Below, in pieces: positions 22,028 to 31,899 of a DNA stretch of 64,000 bases. The DNA lies in NCBI GenBank assembly GCA_019163375.1, contig JAFLKK010000004.1, positions 1-64,000 on the forward strand. The letters are read 5' to 3'. The stretch comes from Paludibacter sp. Its GTDB lineage: Bacteria > Bacteroidota > Bacteroidia > Bacteroidales > Paludibacteraceae. Below the pieces are notes generated by a model. It saw only the letters and a list, made by a program, of their open reading frames with translations. It did not search any database and had not been told where the DNA came from. Each line of letters begins with the position of its first letter. Position 1 is the stretch's first letter. A program made the translations under genes and the position numbers.

Positions 22028-22164
22028 GATTTTTCATAGTATTAGATTTAAGGTTAACAAAGATTGGTAGTCAGGCGTGACTACCTTTCGCGTTTTTAAG
22101 AGGGTACATTCCGCACATAATATAGATAGGGTTCTGAGCATTTGCTCATGAACTCTTTTTTTTT
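22028..22164 (+). ncRNA. Candidate small structured RNA, copy 1
   Basis: Own promoter; perfect hairpin GGTAGTC-AGGCGT-GACTACC (22066-22085); terminator hairpin + T9 (22131-22164). 5' end estimated from promoter position. Confidence 0.6.
22131..22164 (+). terminator. Intrinsic terminator of sRNA copy 1
   Basis: GTTCTGAGC-ATTT-GCTCATGAAC followed by TCTTTTTTTTT. Confidence 0.75.
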
Positions 22165-22243
22165 GAGTAAGCCGCCTTTTTATTCTGTTTTTAATTAAAA
22201 AAGTCTCATTTATGGGTGGCAAATCGCTAAAAACATCAAATAA

Positions 22244-22257
22244 ATGTTATATAACAT
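22244..22257. promoter_or_regulatory. Palindromic operator-like site, copy 2
   Basis: ATGTTATATAACAT, 29 bp before the -33 TTG as in copy 1. Confidence 0.6.
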
Positions 22258-22286
22258 AGTTTTGAAGCATTTTTTCAGCAAAAAGC

Positions 22287-22317
22287 TTGCAAGTGTCCAA
22301 AATACGCTTTATCTTTG
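22287..22317 (+). promoter_or_regulatory. Bacteroidota promoter for candidate sRNA copy 2
   Basis: TTG (22287-22289), 20 bp spacer, TATCTTTG (22310-22317). Confidence 0.75.
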
Positions 22318-22323
22318 CATCGT

Positions 22324-22463
22324 GATTTTTTCATAGTATTAGATTTAAGGTTAACAAAGATTGGTAGTCAGGCGTGACTACCTTTCGCGTTTTTAAGGGG
22401 TACGTTCCTACACACACTATATGATCGGGTTCTGAACATTTGTTCGGAGCTCGATTTTTTTTT
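22324..22463 (+). ncRNA. Candidate small structured RNA, copy 2
   Basis: Near-identical leader and hairpin GGTAGTCAGGCGTGACTACC (22363-22382); terminator 22429-22463. Confidence 0.6.
22429..22463 (+). terminator. Intrinsic terminator of sRNA copy 2
   Basis: GTTCTGAAC-ATTT-GTTCGGAGC followed by TCGATTTTTTTTT. Confidence 0.75.
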
Positions 22464-22570
22464 GCGCTTCATGTGCTACTTTTTTTGTAATTTTGACAGC
22501 TAAAGCTTTTCGCACCTTTTTGAAATGCTTTTTTGATACACACAAGCTTACAACTTTCTTGACTGCAACC

Positions 22571-25558
22571 ATGACTGAAAAACTGATTATTACACTTACC
22601 GAGCATTCTGTGTGGGGACCTGTTCTCCAGCCGGTGTTGGTGCAGGCCGAAATATCAGGATCGCTCATTATTCAGGAAATTGTGGGTAGCAGGTCGTCGT
22701 ACCTGCCGCAGTTGACAGAGGCGGAAAAGCAAATTGTAATGATGGCCGAAAAAGTTTCGGATAAGGTGCTGATGAAAAACTATTCGAAGGAGAAAAATCT
22801 GAATGAGTTTTTTAAGCGCATAACACCCGAAACCATTGAGCGATATATTCGTCCGGCTATCGAAAATTACCATCGTAAAACCATAGCCATTCTTCAACAA
22901 CAGACTTCGCTGGAACTTTATCTTCGCGCCGGTGTGAAAACCCGCTCGCTGTATTACCTTGATAAAGTGATTGTTCCTACCATTCATTCGGAGGTCGTTT
23001 TTAATTTCAAAAAGGACAAAGAGGCAGATCTACGTTATTTTATTAGCCTGAAATGTAAAGACGAACAGTTCGATTTGCACTCCAAAACCTATTTTGGGTT
23101 GTGTGCGGAGCCGGCCATATTGGTGATTAATCATAAATTGCATACTTTCAGCGATATTGATATCAAAAAGCTTGTCCCGTTTTTTACAAAAAGATATATC
23201 GAAGTTCCGGCCTCGGCCGAGAAAACCTACATTAAGACCTTCGTGAAAAGTTGTGTAGAGAAATACGAGGTGAATTCCGAGGGGATAGACATTCGTCAGG
23301 TGACGCCCGATAAAAAAGCTGTTCTCGCGCTGGAGGAAGACCTCAATGCGCAGCCGGTTTTTACGTTGAACTTTACGTACGGTGATAAAAAATTTCCTGT
23401 TGATTCGCTCAACAAAAGAAATGTCTTGGTTACTGAACGTGGTGGAAATATATCACTCCAATGGTTTTATCCGGATAAAGAGTGGGAGCAAACATTGGTT
23501 GAAATGCTGCAGAATGGAGGTTTGGAGATGAAAGAAACAAGTTATTTTACGCTCAAGAAATCCAACGATACCGACTTGCCTTACAGGGGAATTGCTTCGG
23601 TGGTTGAGTGGCTTCAATCGCACCGTGAACTTTTAAATCATTTTAATTTTAAGCAAAATACCCCTGATAGAATTTATTATATAGGTGAAATATCCATCAC
23701 CACCGATGTAGATACAAAGCAGGATTGGTTTGATATCCGCGTGGTAGCCATTTTTGGCGAATTCAAAATCCCTTTCGCGCGCTTCAGAAACCATATTCTC
23801 AACAATATACGTGAATATCTGTTGCCCGATGGGACTATCGCTATTCTGCCCGAAGAATGGTTTACCCGGTATTATGAACTGATGCTTTTCAGCAAGAAAA
23901 CGGATGAGAAAATCCGGTTGAAAAAGCACCATTATGCGATTGTTGAAACTATTCAGGGCGAAAAACAGTTCGCGTATGATTATGACGAGCAAAAATCTCA
24001 GGCTTTGCCAATTGAAGTTTGTGCAGAACTCCGGAATTATCAACAAAAAGGTTTCTCGTGGTTGGTGAATTTATATGAGAATAATTTCGGAGGCTGTCTG
24101 GCCGATGACATGGGATTAGGGAAAACATTGCAAACAATTGCCTTGCTGGCTCATATTGCTTCGAAATACAATCTGGCAAATCCAATTCAGAGACCCGCTG
24201 CTTATGAGCCTGAAACTTTTATTGAGGGTGAGAAAGAAACAGTTCAGTTGTCCATCTTTGATGCTATAGTTGCAAATGAAACCACTGCTATTACTCCAAC
24301 ACAGGTGAGCGCGAGACCCACTTCGCTTATTGTGATGCCAACATCGTTGATACACAATTGGCACAACGAATTGAAAAAGTTTGCGCCGTCGCTCAAAGTG
24401 TACATTTATTCTGGAGCAAAACGAATTAAAAGTAGAAATATAAACCGTATTTTTGGGATGTATGATGTGGTTCTGACCACCTATGGAACGATAAGGAACG
24501 ATGTTGAATTATTGCAATCCTGCCACTTCCATCATCTTATCCTGGATGAAAGTCAGTATGTGAAAAATCCTGATTCGTTGGCCTACAAAGCCGTGAAGCA
24601 AATTAATGCGCTGTATAAACTGGCTCTTACGGGTACGCCGATTGAGAATTCGCTTACCGACCTGTGGGCGCAAATCAATATCGTAAATGAAGGTTTGTTG
24701 GGCAGTCAGACAACATTCAGAAATGCCTACATTACACCGATTGGAAAAAACAACAAGGCCAAAGAAGAAGCACTGCTGAAAATTATTCAGCCGTTTATTC
24801 TTCGCCGAACAAAGGATGAGGTGGCGCCCGAATTGCCACCTTTATCGCAGGAAACAGTATACTGCGATATGAGTGACGAGCAGCAAAGCTATTATAACGA
24901 AGAAAAAAACAAGCTACGTAGCAGTTTATTGCTAAATGAAACTAACTTTGATACGCAAAAGATTGCTTTCATGACCCTGCAAGGTCTTACGCGTTTACGT
25001 TTGCTGGCTAATCATCCTATTCTTTTAGACAATGAATATACCGATGACTCGGGCAAATTTGATCAAATTATCATGCGCTTTGAAACCTTGAAATCGGAAA
25101 ATCATAAGGTGCTGATATTCTCTTCCTTTGTGAAGCATTTGCGATTGCTGTCCGATTATTTTGATAAGGAAAAATGGAAATATGCCTGGCTGTCTGGCTC
25201 TACAACTCCGGCGAACCGAGAGGCCGAGATTGAAAAGTTTAAAACGGACCCGGAAGTAAATTGTTTTTTTATCTCGCTGAAAGCCGGTGGAGTAGGGCTG
25301 AACCTAACAGCGGCCGACTATGTTTTTATCATTGATCCGTGGTGGAATCCGGCCTCGGAGATGCAGGCGCTGAGTCGTTCGCATCGCATTGGACAGGATA
25401 AAAATGTGATGGTTTATCGTTTTATTTCTACCGAAACGATAGAAGAAAAAATACGCAACCTGCAGGAAAGTAAGTCGAAACTGGCAGAAACTTTTGTGAC
25501 TTCAAGCAACCCGCTGAAGGATTTGAATAGAGAAGAAATGGCTAAATTAATAGAATAG
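22571..25558 (+). CDS. SNF2-family DEAD/DEAH box helicase
   Basis: GGCLADDMGLGKTLQTIALLAH, LILDESQYVKNP, LALTGTPIENSLTDLWAQ, GGVGLNLTAADYVFIIDPWWNPASEMQALSRSHRIGQ; likely start at ATG 22571, not 22493. Confidence 0.95.
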   Translation: MTEKLIITLTEHSVWGPVLQPVLVQAEISGSLIIQEIVGSRSSYLPQLTEAEKQIVMMAEKVSDKVLMKNYSKEKNLNEFFKRITPETIERYIRPAIENYHRKTIAILQQQTSLELYLRAGVKTRSLYYLDKVIVPTIHSEVVFNFKKDKEADLRYFISLKCKDEQFDLHSKTYFGLCAEPAILVINHKLHTFSDIDIKKLVPFFTKRYIEVPASAEKTYIKTFVKSCVEKYEVNSEGIDIRQVTPDKKAVLALEEDLNAQPVFTLNFTYGDKKFPVDSLNKRNVLVTERGGNISLQWFYPDKEWEQTLVEMLQNGGLEMKETSYFTLKKSNDTDLPYRGIASVVEWLQSHRELLNHFNFKQNTPDRIYYIGEISITTDVDTKQDWFDIRVVAIFGEFKIPFARFRNHILNNIREYLLPDGTIAILPEEWFTRYYELMLFSKKTDEKIRLKKHHYAIVETIQGEKQFAYDYDEQKSQALPIEVCAELRNYQQKGFSWLVNLYENNFGGCLADDMGLGKTLQTIALLAHIASKYNLANPIQRPAAYEPETFIEGEKETVQLSIFDAIVANETTAITPTQVSARPTSLIVMPTSLIHNWHNELKKFAPSLKVYIYSGAKRIKSRNINRIFGMYDVVLTTYGTIRNDVELLQSCHFHHLILDESQYVKNPDSLAYKAVKQINALYKLALTGTPIENSLTDLWAQINIVNEGLLGSQTTFRNAYITPIGKNNKAKEEALLKIIQPFILRRTKDEVAPELPPLSQETVYCDMSDEQQSYYNEEKNKLRSSLLLNETNFDTQKIAFMTLQGLTRLRLLANHPILLDNEYTDDSGKFDQIIMRFETLKSENHKVLIFSSFVKHLRLLSDYFDKEKWKYAWLSGSTTPANREAEIEKFKTDPEVNCFFISLKAGGVGLNLTAADYVFIIDPWWNPASEMQALSRSHRIGQDKNVMVYRFISTETIEEKIRNLQESKSKLAETFVTSSNPLKDLNREEMAKLIE

Positions 25559-25572
25559 AAAAATAGATTAAT

Positions 25573-26667
25573 ATGAAAAATAAAAGTGTTCAAACAGAAA
25601 TAGATGCGTGCTATTTATACCGTGTGTTAGCCGCAAACGAAAAGGATGAAGCGGTAGCAAACGTATTCCGACAAATGGGCGAGATAGAGCAGAGTCATGC
25701 CGAAGCTTTTGCCCGACGTGAAAATATATCGACAGAAAATCTCATTCAACCATCGTGGAGAGCTAAAACCATGAATTTAATCGGACGACTTTTCGGGTAC
25801 GATTATGTTCTGGGTGCATTGATGGACACCGAAAAAAGTTTGTCGAATGCTATCATCAAAACGAAAGAAAAAAATAAAATGGCGCTTACGGGCACGGAGA
25901 CCAATCACGTAAAAATTTTATGGTCGATTATCGATAATGATAAAGAGCTGAGTGGTGCGCAACATGCCAAGTTTGAAACCAAACACCGCTCGGTGGGTGG
26001 AAATGCTATTCGTGCTTCGGTGTTGGGTGGCAACGACGGGTTGGTGTCCAACTTCAGTTTGGTAATGGGTGTAGCAGGTGCTACTACTGGTCAGCAGGGC
26101 GTTTTGCTGGCGGGTATAGCCGGATTATTGGCCGGTGCATTGTCGATGGCATTGGGCGAATGGATTTCGGTAAAAAGTTCGCAGGAGCTTTATGAAAACC
26201 AAATGGCGATAGAGATGGACGAACTGGAAACTAATCCCGAAGGTGAAGAGCGTGAGTTGGCTTTGATTTATATGGCCAAAGGAATTCCCGAAGAGCAGGC
26301 CCGCAAAATGTCGTCGGAGATTATGAAGGACAAAACCCATGCACATGCTGTGTTGGTAAAAGAAGAATTGGGCATTAATGCCGATGAGCTACAAGGTTCG
26401 GCTATCGAAGCTGCCTTGTATTCGTTTTTCCTGTTTACCGTGGGTGCTATCATTCCATTGGCTCCATTTTTCTTTACTAACGGTTACGAAGCCATTTTAT
26501 TAAGTGTTTCGTTTAGTGCTGTAGGGTTATTTCTTATCGGTGCAGCCATCACATTGTTTACCGGCAAAAATGTTTGGTTCTCGGGTTTCCGTCAGGTATT
26601 GTTTGGGTTGGTTGCAGCAGGAATTACCTTCGGGATTGGGAAACTGATAGGAGTGGCAGTGTCGTAA
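25573..26667 (+). CDS. Erythrin-VIT protein: rubrerythrin-like N-terminus fused to a VIT1/CCC1 transporter
   Basis: N-terminal ferritin-like AANEKDEAVANVFRQMGEIEQSHAEAF; C-terminal ASVLGGNDGLVSNFSLVMGVAGA...ALSMALGEWISVKSSQELYENQ. Confidence 0.88.
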   Translation: MKNKSVQTEIDACYLYRVLAANEKDEAVANVFRQMGEIEQSHAEAFARRENISTENLIQPSWRAKTMNLIGRLFGYDYVLGALMDTEKSLSNAIIKTKEKNKMALTGTETNHVKILWSIIDNDKELSGAQHAKFETKHRSVGGNAIRASVLGGNDGLVSNFSLVMGVAGATTGQQGVLLAGIAGLLAGALSMALGEWISVKSSQELYENQMAIEMDELETNPEGEERELALIYMAKGIPEEQARKMSSEIMKDKTHAHAVLVKEELGINADELQGSAIEAALYSFFLFTVGAIIPLAPFFFTNGYEAILLSVSFSAVGLFLIGAAITLFTGKNVWFSGFRQVLFGLVAAGITFGIGKLIGVAVS

Positions 26668-26736
26668 AAAGACGTACTCAAAACAATTTTCCTTTCGAAG
26701 TGTTTTTAAAGCCAAGTACCAATTCGATTTCTATTT

Positions 26737-27852
26737 ATGAAGACTGTTTTTATTTTTATCGCTTTTAGTATTCTTATTTCCATTAATAGTTATGTTTGGG
26801 TTCGTGGATGGAATGCCTTGCCAAACGGTTCTATCACTCGCCCCATTTATTTGACAACCATGATTGGTTGTTTTTTAGCCTTTTTGGGAGGACTGATTTT
26901 CGGGAACATAATGTCTTTGCCGCTTGCACGAGCTGTAAGTTTTGTCGGATTCACCTATTTCATTGTTTTTGTTTACCTGATGGTCTCCTTTTTGGTAGTG
27001 GATGTTGTTCGTTTGGCCAATTATTTTATCCACTTTTTTCCGGCAGGGATGGCAACATTTCGTCTTTGGACAATGCTGGGTACATTAGCAATTATAACTG
27101 TAGCCTTAGGAATAGGAAATTATACTTTCAATCATCCAAAGGTTGTTCGGCTGAACCTAAGTGTCGACAAACCAACAAAAAACAAAGAGCTCACTATAGT
27201 TGCTGCCAGCGATCTTCATTTAGGTATTTCAATTGGAAAAAAACTGCTGCAAAGCTATGTGAAACTGATGAATGAACAGCAACCTGATATTGTTTTGCTG
27301 GCCGGTGATGTATCTGACAGGTCGATGATTCCTGTGGTGCTACAAAATATGGATGAGGAATTGCGCGCTATCAAATCAAAATATGGAACTTATGCCATTA
27401 ATGGTAATCATGAGCACTATGCCGAAAAACCCGATGCAACTGCTGAATATCTGAAGTCAGCCGGAGTTAAGTTTTTACGGGATGAAAGCATTCTTGTGGA
27501 TAGTAGTTTTTATGTTATCGGACGTGACGATAGAACGAATCACAGTCGCAAAAGCCTTGCGGAAATAGTGACAGGGTTGGATAAGAAATATCCGCGAATA
27601 CTGCTCGATCATCAACCCTATAAGCTTGAAGAGGCAGAAAAGAATGACATTGACCTGCAAATTTCGGGACATACGCACAATGGACAGTTTTTTCCGGGAA
27701 ATCTGTTTGTGAAAAGTATGTACGAACTTGCCCATGGTTATTTGAAAAAAGGCAAAACCAACTATTATGTTTCTTCCGGACTTGGAATTTGGGGTCCGCA
27801 ATATCGCATTGGAACGCAATCGGAAATTGTGGTGATAAAACTTAGGTATTAG
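26737..27852 (+). CDS. Membrane-anchored metallophosphoesterase
   Basis: N-terminal TM segments; AASDLHLG, VLLAGDVSD, INGNHEHY, ISGHTHNGQFFPG. Confidence 0.92.
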   Translation: MKTVFIFIAFSILISINSYVWVRGWNALPNGSITRPIYLTTMIGCFLAFLGGLIFGNIMSLPLARAVSFVGFTYFIVFVYLMVSFLVVDVVRLANYFIHFFPAGMATFRLWTMLGTLAIITVALGIGNYTFNHPKVVRLNLSVDKPTKNKELTIVAASDLHLGISIGKKLLQSYVKLMNEQQPDIVLLAGDVSDRSMIPVVLQNMDEELRAIKSKYGTYAINGNHEHYAEKPDATAEYLKSAGVKFLRDESILVDSSFYVIGRDDRTNHSRKSLAEIVTGLDKKYPRILLDHQPYKLEEAEKNDIDLQISGHTHNGQFFPGNLFVKSMYELAHGYLKKGKTNYYVSSGLGIWGPQYRIGTQSEIVVIKLRY

Positions 27853-27884
27853 TTAATTGAAGTTTTGATCTGTTGGAGATTTTT

Positions 27885-28364
27885 TTACCTTTTCTTTTTG
27901 AAAAAACTCTTTACCAATTTGCTACATTCTTCTTCTAAAACTCCCGAAATCACCTCAGTTTTAGGGTGAAGAGCGTTGGGGGCAAAGCGTTGAAAACCGC
28001 GCTTGTCATCGGCAGCACCAAACACAATCCGGCTTATCTGCGACCAACCCAATGCGCCGGCACACATGACGCAAGGTTCTACTGTGACATAGAGCGTACA
28101 ATCCGTTAAGTATTTTCCACCCAAAAATCCGGCTGCGGCAGTTATGGCTTGCATCTCGGCATGTGCTGTAACATCAATCAATGTTTCGGTAAGGTTGTAT
28201 CCACGGGCAATAATGCGCCCCTGACAGACTACTACAGCGCCAATAGGTACTTCGTCCCTCTCATCGGCTTTGTGAGCTTCCTGCAAGGCTTGTTTCATAA
28301 ATGAAATGTCTATATTTTCCTTGCTTGGAGTCTCTTCGCTATTATCAGTGTAATAATTGGTCAT
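27885..28364 (-). CDS. tadA: tRNA-specific adenosine deaminase / nucleoside deaminase
   Basis: TAHAEMQAI, VTVEPCVMCAGALGWSQISRIVFGA. Confidence 0.92.
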   Translation of the reverse strand: MTNYYTDNSEETPSKENIDISFMKQALQEAHKADERDEVPIGAVVVCQGRIIARGYNLTETLIDVTAHAEMQAITAAAGFLGGKYLTDCTLYVTVEPCVMCAGALGWSQISRIVFGAADDKRGFQRFAPNALHPKTEVISGVLEEECSKLVKSFFKKKR

Positions 28365-28473
28365 TGATTTATTGGAGTAAATGGTTGAAGCTAAATTTAT
28401 GTAAACCAGTAGATGTTATACGTTTATAAACATATATGTAGTCTTAACTGTCAATTATTCATTGTCAACTTAG

Positions 28474-30348
28474 CTAGACGTCTTCTTCCACCACCAGATT
28501 ATCAATAATGAAATTCTGACGCTCGGGAGTATTTTTACCCATGTAGAATGATAACAGATCTGAAACAGCATCTTCTTTTTTCAACGAAACCTGATCCAGT
28601 CGCATATCTTTTCCAATAAAATGCTTGAACTCGTCGGGCGAAATTTCACCCAACCCTTTAAATCGGGTGATTTCTGGGTTGGCACCCAGCTTAGCCAAAG
28701 CCGCCAACCGTTCTTCTTCCGAATAGCAATACATTGTTTCCTTTTTATTCCGCACGCGGAAAAGTGGAGTTTGAAGAATATGAACGTGTCCTTTCTTGAT
28801 TAAATCGGGGAAAAACTGCAAGAAGAAAGTAATCAGGAGCAGGCGAATGTGCATACCGTCCACATCGGCATCGGTGGCCACAATTACTTTGTTGTAGCGC
28901 AGATTGTCAACACCATCTTCGATATTTAATGCTGCCTGAAGGAGGTTGAATTCCTCGTTTTCGTACACCACTTTTTTGGTAAGACCGTAACTGTTCAACG
29001 GTTTCCCCTTCAAACTAAACACGGCCTGTGTGTTTACATCACGACTTTTAGTAATAGACCCACTTGCCGAATCTCCCTCGGTAATAAAGATGCTTGAATT
29101 TTCAATAGCAGCATTTTTATTTTCGTCTTTAGTTAGTGAATCGTTGAAATGCACCCGACAGTCACGCAATTTTTTGTTGTGGAGATTGACTTTTTTAGCA
29201 CGTTCACGCGCCAATTTCGTAACTCCTGCAATGGCTTTACGCTCTTTTTCAGAGTCCTGAATTTTTTGAAGTAAGATGTTTGCAGTTTCAGAGTTGCGGT
29301 GCATGTAGTTGTCCAGTTCCTTTTTCAAAAAATCGGATATGAATTTATTCACCGATACACCATCTTTAGCCATATCGCGCGAACCAAGTTTGGTTTTAGT
29401 CTGCGATTCGAAAATAGGTTCTTCCACACTAATGGATACAGCCGCAATAACTCCATTGCGTATATCGGCCAAGTCCATATTTTTAGAATAAAACTCTTTG
29501 ATGGTACGAGCTAACGCTTCACGAAAAGCACTTTGGTGCGTACCGCCTTGTGTGGTGTGTTGTCCATTTACAAACGAATAATACTCTTCTCCATATTGGT
29601 CGCTGTGCGTAAATGCAATTTCTATATCTTCGCCTTTGAGGTGAATAATAGGATACAGCGGTTGTGCTGTCATATTCTCGTTCAAAAGGTCGGTCAGCCC
29701 ATTTTTCGAAAGTATCTTTTTTCCATTAAAATTGATGGTTAAACCCGTATTCAGATAGGCATAATTGCGCAACATGGTTTCGATGTACTCATCTTTGTAG
29801 ATGTAGTTTTCAAACAAGGTATTGTCCGGCACAAAGTAGATATACGTGCCACGATCCGAGTTGTCGGCGAAAACATCTGAATCACTTTGCAATTTTCCTT
29901 TCCCAAATTCTGCTTTGCGGCTTTGTCCGTCGCGAAAACTCTGCACGATAAATGTTGATGAAAGCGCATTCACGGCTTTTGTACCCACACCATTCAAACC
30001 CACTGATTTCTTAAATGCTTTCGAGTCGTATTTTCCACCGGTATTCATGATTGAAACCGCTTCCACCATTTTACCCAGCGGAATACCACGACCATAGTCG
30101 CGCACTTCTACATGTCCGTCTTTTACGCGGACATCCACTGCTTTTCCGGCACCCATGCGGTATTCGTCGATACAGTTGTCAAGTACTTCTTTTAGCAATA
30201 CATAAATTCCATCATCCACGTGGGTTCCATCGCCCAGTTTACCGATGTACATACCAGGTCGACGGCGAACATGTTCCAGTCCTTCGAGGGTGATAATGTT
30301 GCTATCGCCATAATCAACTAATTGATTTGCTGTAATTAATTCTTCCAT
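28474..30348 (-). CDS. parE: DNA topoisomerase IV subunit B
   Basis: [64 protein letters not shown]. Confidence 0.93.
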   Translation of the reverse strand: MEELITANQLVDYGDSNIITLEGLEHVRRRPGMYIGKLGDGTHVDDGIYVLLKEVLDNCIDEYRMGAGKAVDVRVKDGHVEVRDYGRGIPLGKMVEAVSIMNTGGKYDSKAFKKSVGLNGVGTKAVNALSSTFIVQSFRDGQSRKAEFGKGKLQSDSDVFADNSDRGTYIYFVPDNTLFENYIYKDEYIETMLRNYAYLNTGLTINFNGKKILSKNGLTDLLNENMTAQPLYPIIHLKGEDIEIAFTHSDQYGEEYYSFVNGQHTTQGGTHQSAFREALARTIKEFYSKNMDLADIRNGVIAAVSISVEEPIFESQTKTKLGSRDMAKDGVSVNKFISDFLKKELDNYMHRNSETANILLQKIQDSEKERKAIAGVTKLARERAKKVNLHNKKLRDCRVHFNDSLTKDENKNAAIENSSIFITEGDSASGSITKSRDVNTQAVFSLKGKPLNSYGLTKKVVYENEEFNLLQAALNIEDGVDNLRYNKVIVATDADVDGMHIRLLLITFFLQFFPDLIKKGHVHILQTPLFRVRNKKETMYCYSEEERLAALAKLGANPEITRFKGLGEISPDEFKHFIGKDMRLDQVSLKKEDAVSDLLSFYMGKNTPERQNFIIDNLVVEEDV

Positions 30349-30447
30349 ATATAAAGTAGTAAGAGGTAAGTGGTAAGTTGTAAGTAATTGGTATATTTAC
30401 TTGCAACTGTTTTACTCATTTTCAAATTGATTAATTTCAAAATTATA

Positions 30448-31863
30448 TTATCGAGCTATCCAGTTTTCAGGATTTTGTATGCTTTTGTCTTTCCAAACCT
30501 GGAAATAAAGCTCGGTTTTATTGTCGCTCTCGTTGTCGGTATAAATTCGTCCAATTGTCTGTTTAGCACTCACATGTTCTCCAACCCGGACTGAAATTTG
30601 AGTTAAGTTGGCATATACTGTTCTGAAGTTTCCATGTTTAATAATCACTGCGTTGTTACTTCCAGGTATCGTAAAACATTGCGAAACAATACCATCGAAA
30701 ACCGCTCTGGCACTACTTCCGCTTGGAGTTTGGATATAGATTCCCTTATTGTTAGTCGTAACAAATTTCAAAACAGGGTGCGACTGAACTCCAAAATGGC
30801 CACGAATAAATCCATTAGTGGTAGGCCATGGTAAACGCCCCTGATTACGGGCAAAATCGCCCGAAAGCAATGATTCTTCTTTCGTCAGTGCCGAAACTGA
30901 TTGCGAAGGTGATGAATCAGCTACGGTAACCGGTTTAATGGTGGGTTTAGATTCAATTCTACTTATCGCTTTACTTGCTTTTTTTGTTTTATTTTCTGCA
31001 TCAATACGTTTGTTCTGAGCGGCTATTTGTCTGTTCTGTTCTGCAATTCGTTTGTTTTCGGCTGCGATACGTCTGTTTTCTTCTTCAATTTTTTTCTTGG
31101 CGGCTGCAATTCGTTTTGCTTCGGCTTTACGAATTTCTTCGGCAATAATACGTTCGATTCTATTGTTTAAATCATTCGCCTTTTTTTGCTGAACTTTCAT
31201 ATCAGCTCGCAGTTTACCTTCTTTTTTCTTTAAATCGGTAAGCAGCACTTTTTCTTTTTGTTCGTCTTTCGATAGATTTTGAGCTTCGGCCTCTTTCTGT
31301 TTTACCACCACTACTTTTGTTGTTTTGTGTTGGTTCAGGGTGTCATTTTTCATGACAATCTGTACTTTTACTTTTTCTATTTCCTGAACCTGCTGCTTTC
31401 TGTAGTCGGTATATTCCTGCAGATAGCGTAGGCGGCGGAACGATTGATCAAACGACTTAGAAGAAAGTACAAACATTATTTTGGCGTACATGCTTCGTTT
31501 GATATGAGCCTCCTGAACCAATTTTACGTAATCGGCTTTGAGTTTTGCTAACTTTCCCTCAAGCATGCGTTTTTCTTCGGCCAATTTGTTCATTTCCGAA
31601 TCCAATTGCCCGATTTCACCGCTAATGCTCTGAATCAAAACTTTTCGCTCTTTGATATTCTTATTGATGATATTAAGTTTGGTCAACGAGCTACGTTGCG
31701 ATTTTTTTGTCTCGTTCAACATTTTGTTGGTGGTAGCCAAATTCTGTAGCGTTTGCTTGCGTTGGGTTTCAAGCTCTTTTACAGTTTGAGCCTGAATGGA
31801 AATAATGCAAGTAGCAAGGGCAAAAAGAAGGACAGATATTCGAAAGTTTAGTTGAAAGCGCAT
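30448..31863 (-). CDS. EnvC-like murein hydrolase activator (coiled coil + degenerate M23 domain)
   Basis: Signal peptide, long coiled coil, C-terminal LPWPTTNGFIRGHFGVQSHPVLKFVTTNNKGIYIQT...IIKHGNFRTVYANL. Confidence 0.88.
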   Translation of the reverse strand: MRFQLNFRISVLLFALATCIISIQAQTVKELETQRKQTLQNLATTNKMLNETKKSQRSSLTKLNIINKNIKERKVLIQSISGEIGQLDSEMNKLAEEKRMLEGKLAKLKADYVKLVQEAHIKRSMYAKIMFVLSSKSFDQSFRRLRYLQEYTDYRKQQVQEIEKVKVQIVMKNDTLNQHKTTKVVVVKQKEAEAQNLSKDEQKEKVLLTDLKKKEGKLRADMKVQQKKANDLNNRIERIIAEEIRKAEAKRIAAAKKKIEEENRRIAAENKRIAEQNRQIAAQNKRIDAENKTKKASKAISRIESKPTIKPVTVADSSPSQSVSALTKEESLLSGDFARNQGRLPWPTTNGFIRGHFGVQSHPVLKFVTTNNKGIYIQTPSGSSARAVFDGIVSQCFTIPGSNNAVIIKHGNFRTVYANLTQISVRVGEHVSAKQTIGRIYTDNESDNKTELYFQVWKDKSIQNPENWIAR

Positions 31864-31899
31864 CGAAATATAATTTTAGTTCGGTTATTCAATAAAGGT

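Noticed and set aside
22034-22222. 62-aa minus-strand ORF over sRNA copy 1
   Set aside because: Runs antisense through a promoter/hairpin/terminator unit; no recognisable protein features.
28621-30293. Several 60-83 aa plus-strand ORFs opposite parE
   Set aside because: Antisense shadows of a strongly conserved gene.
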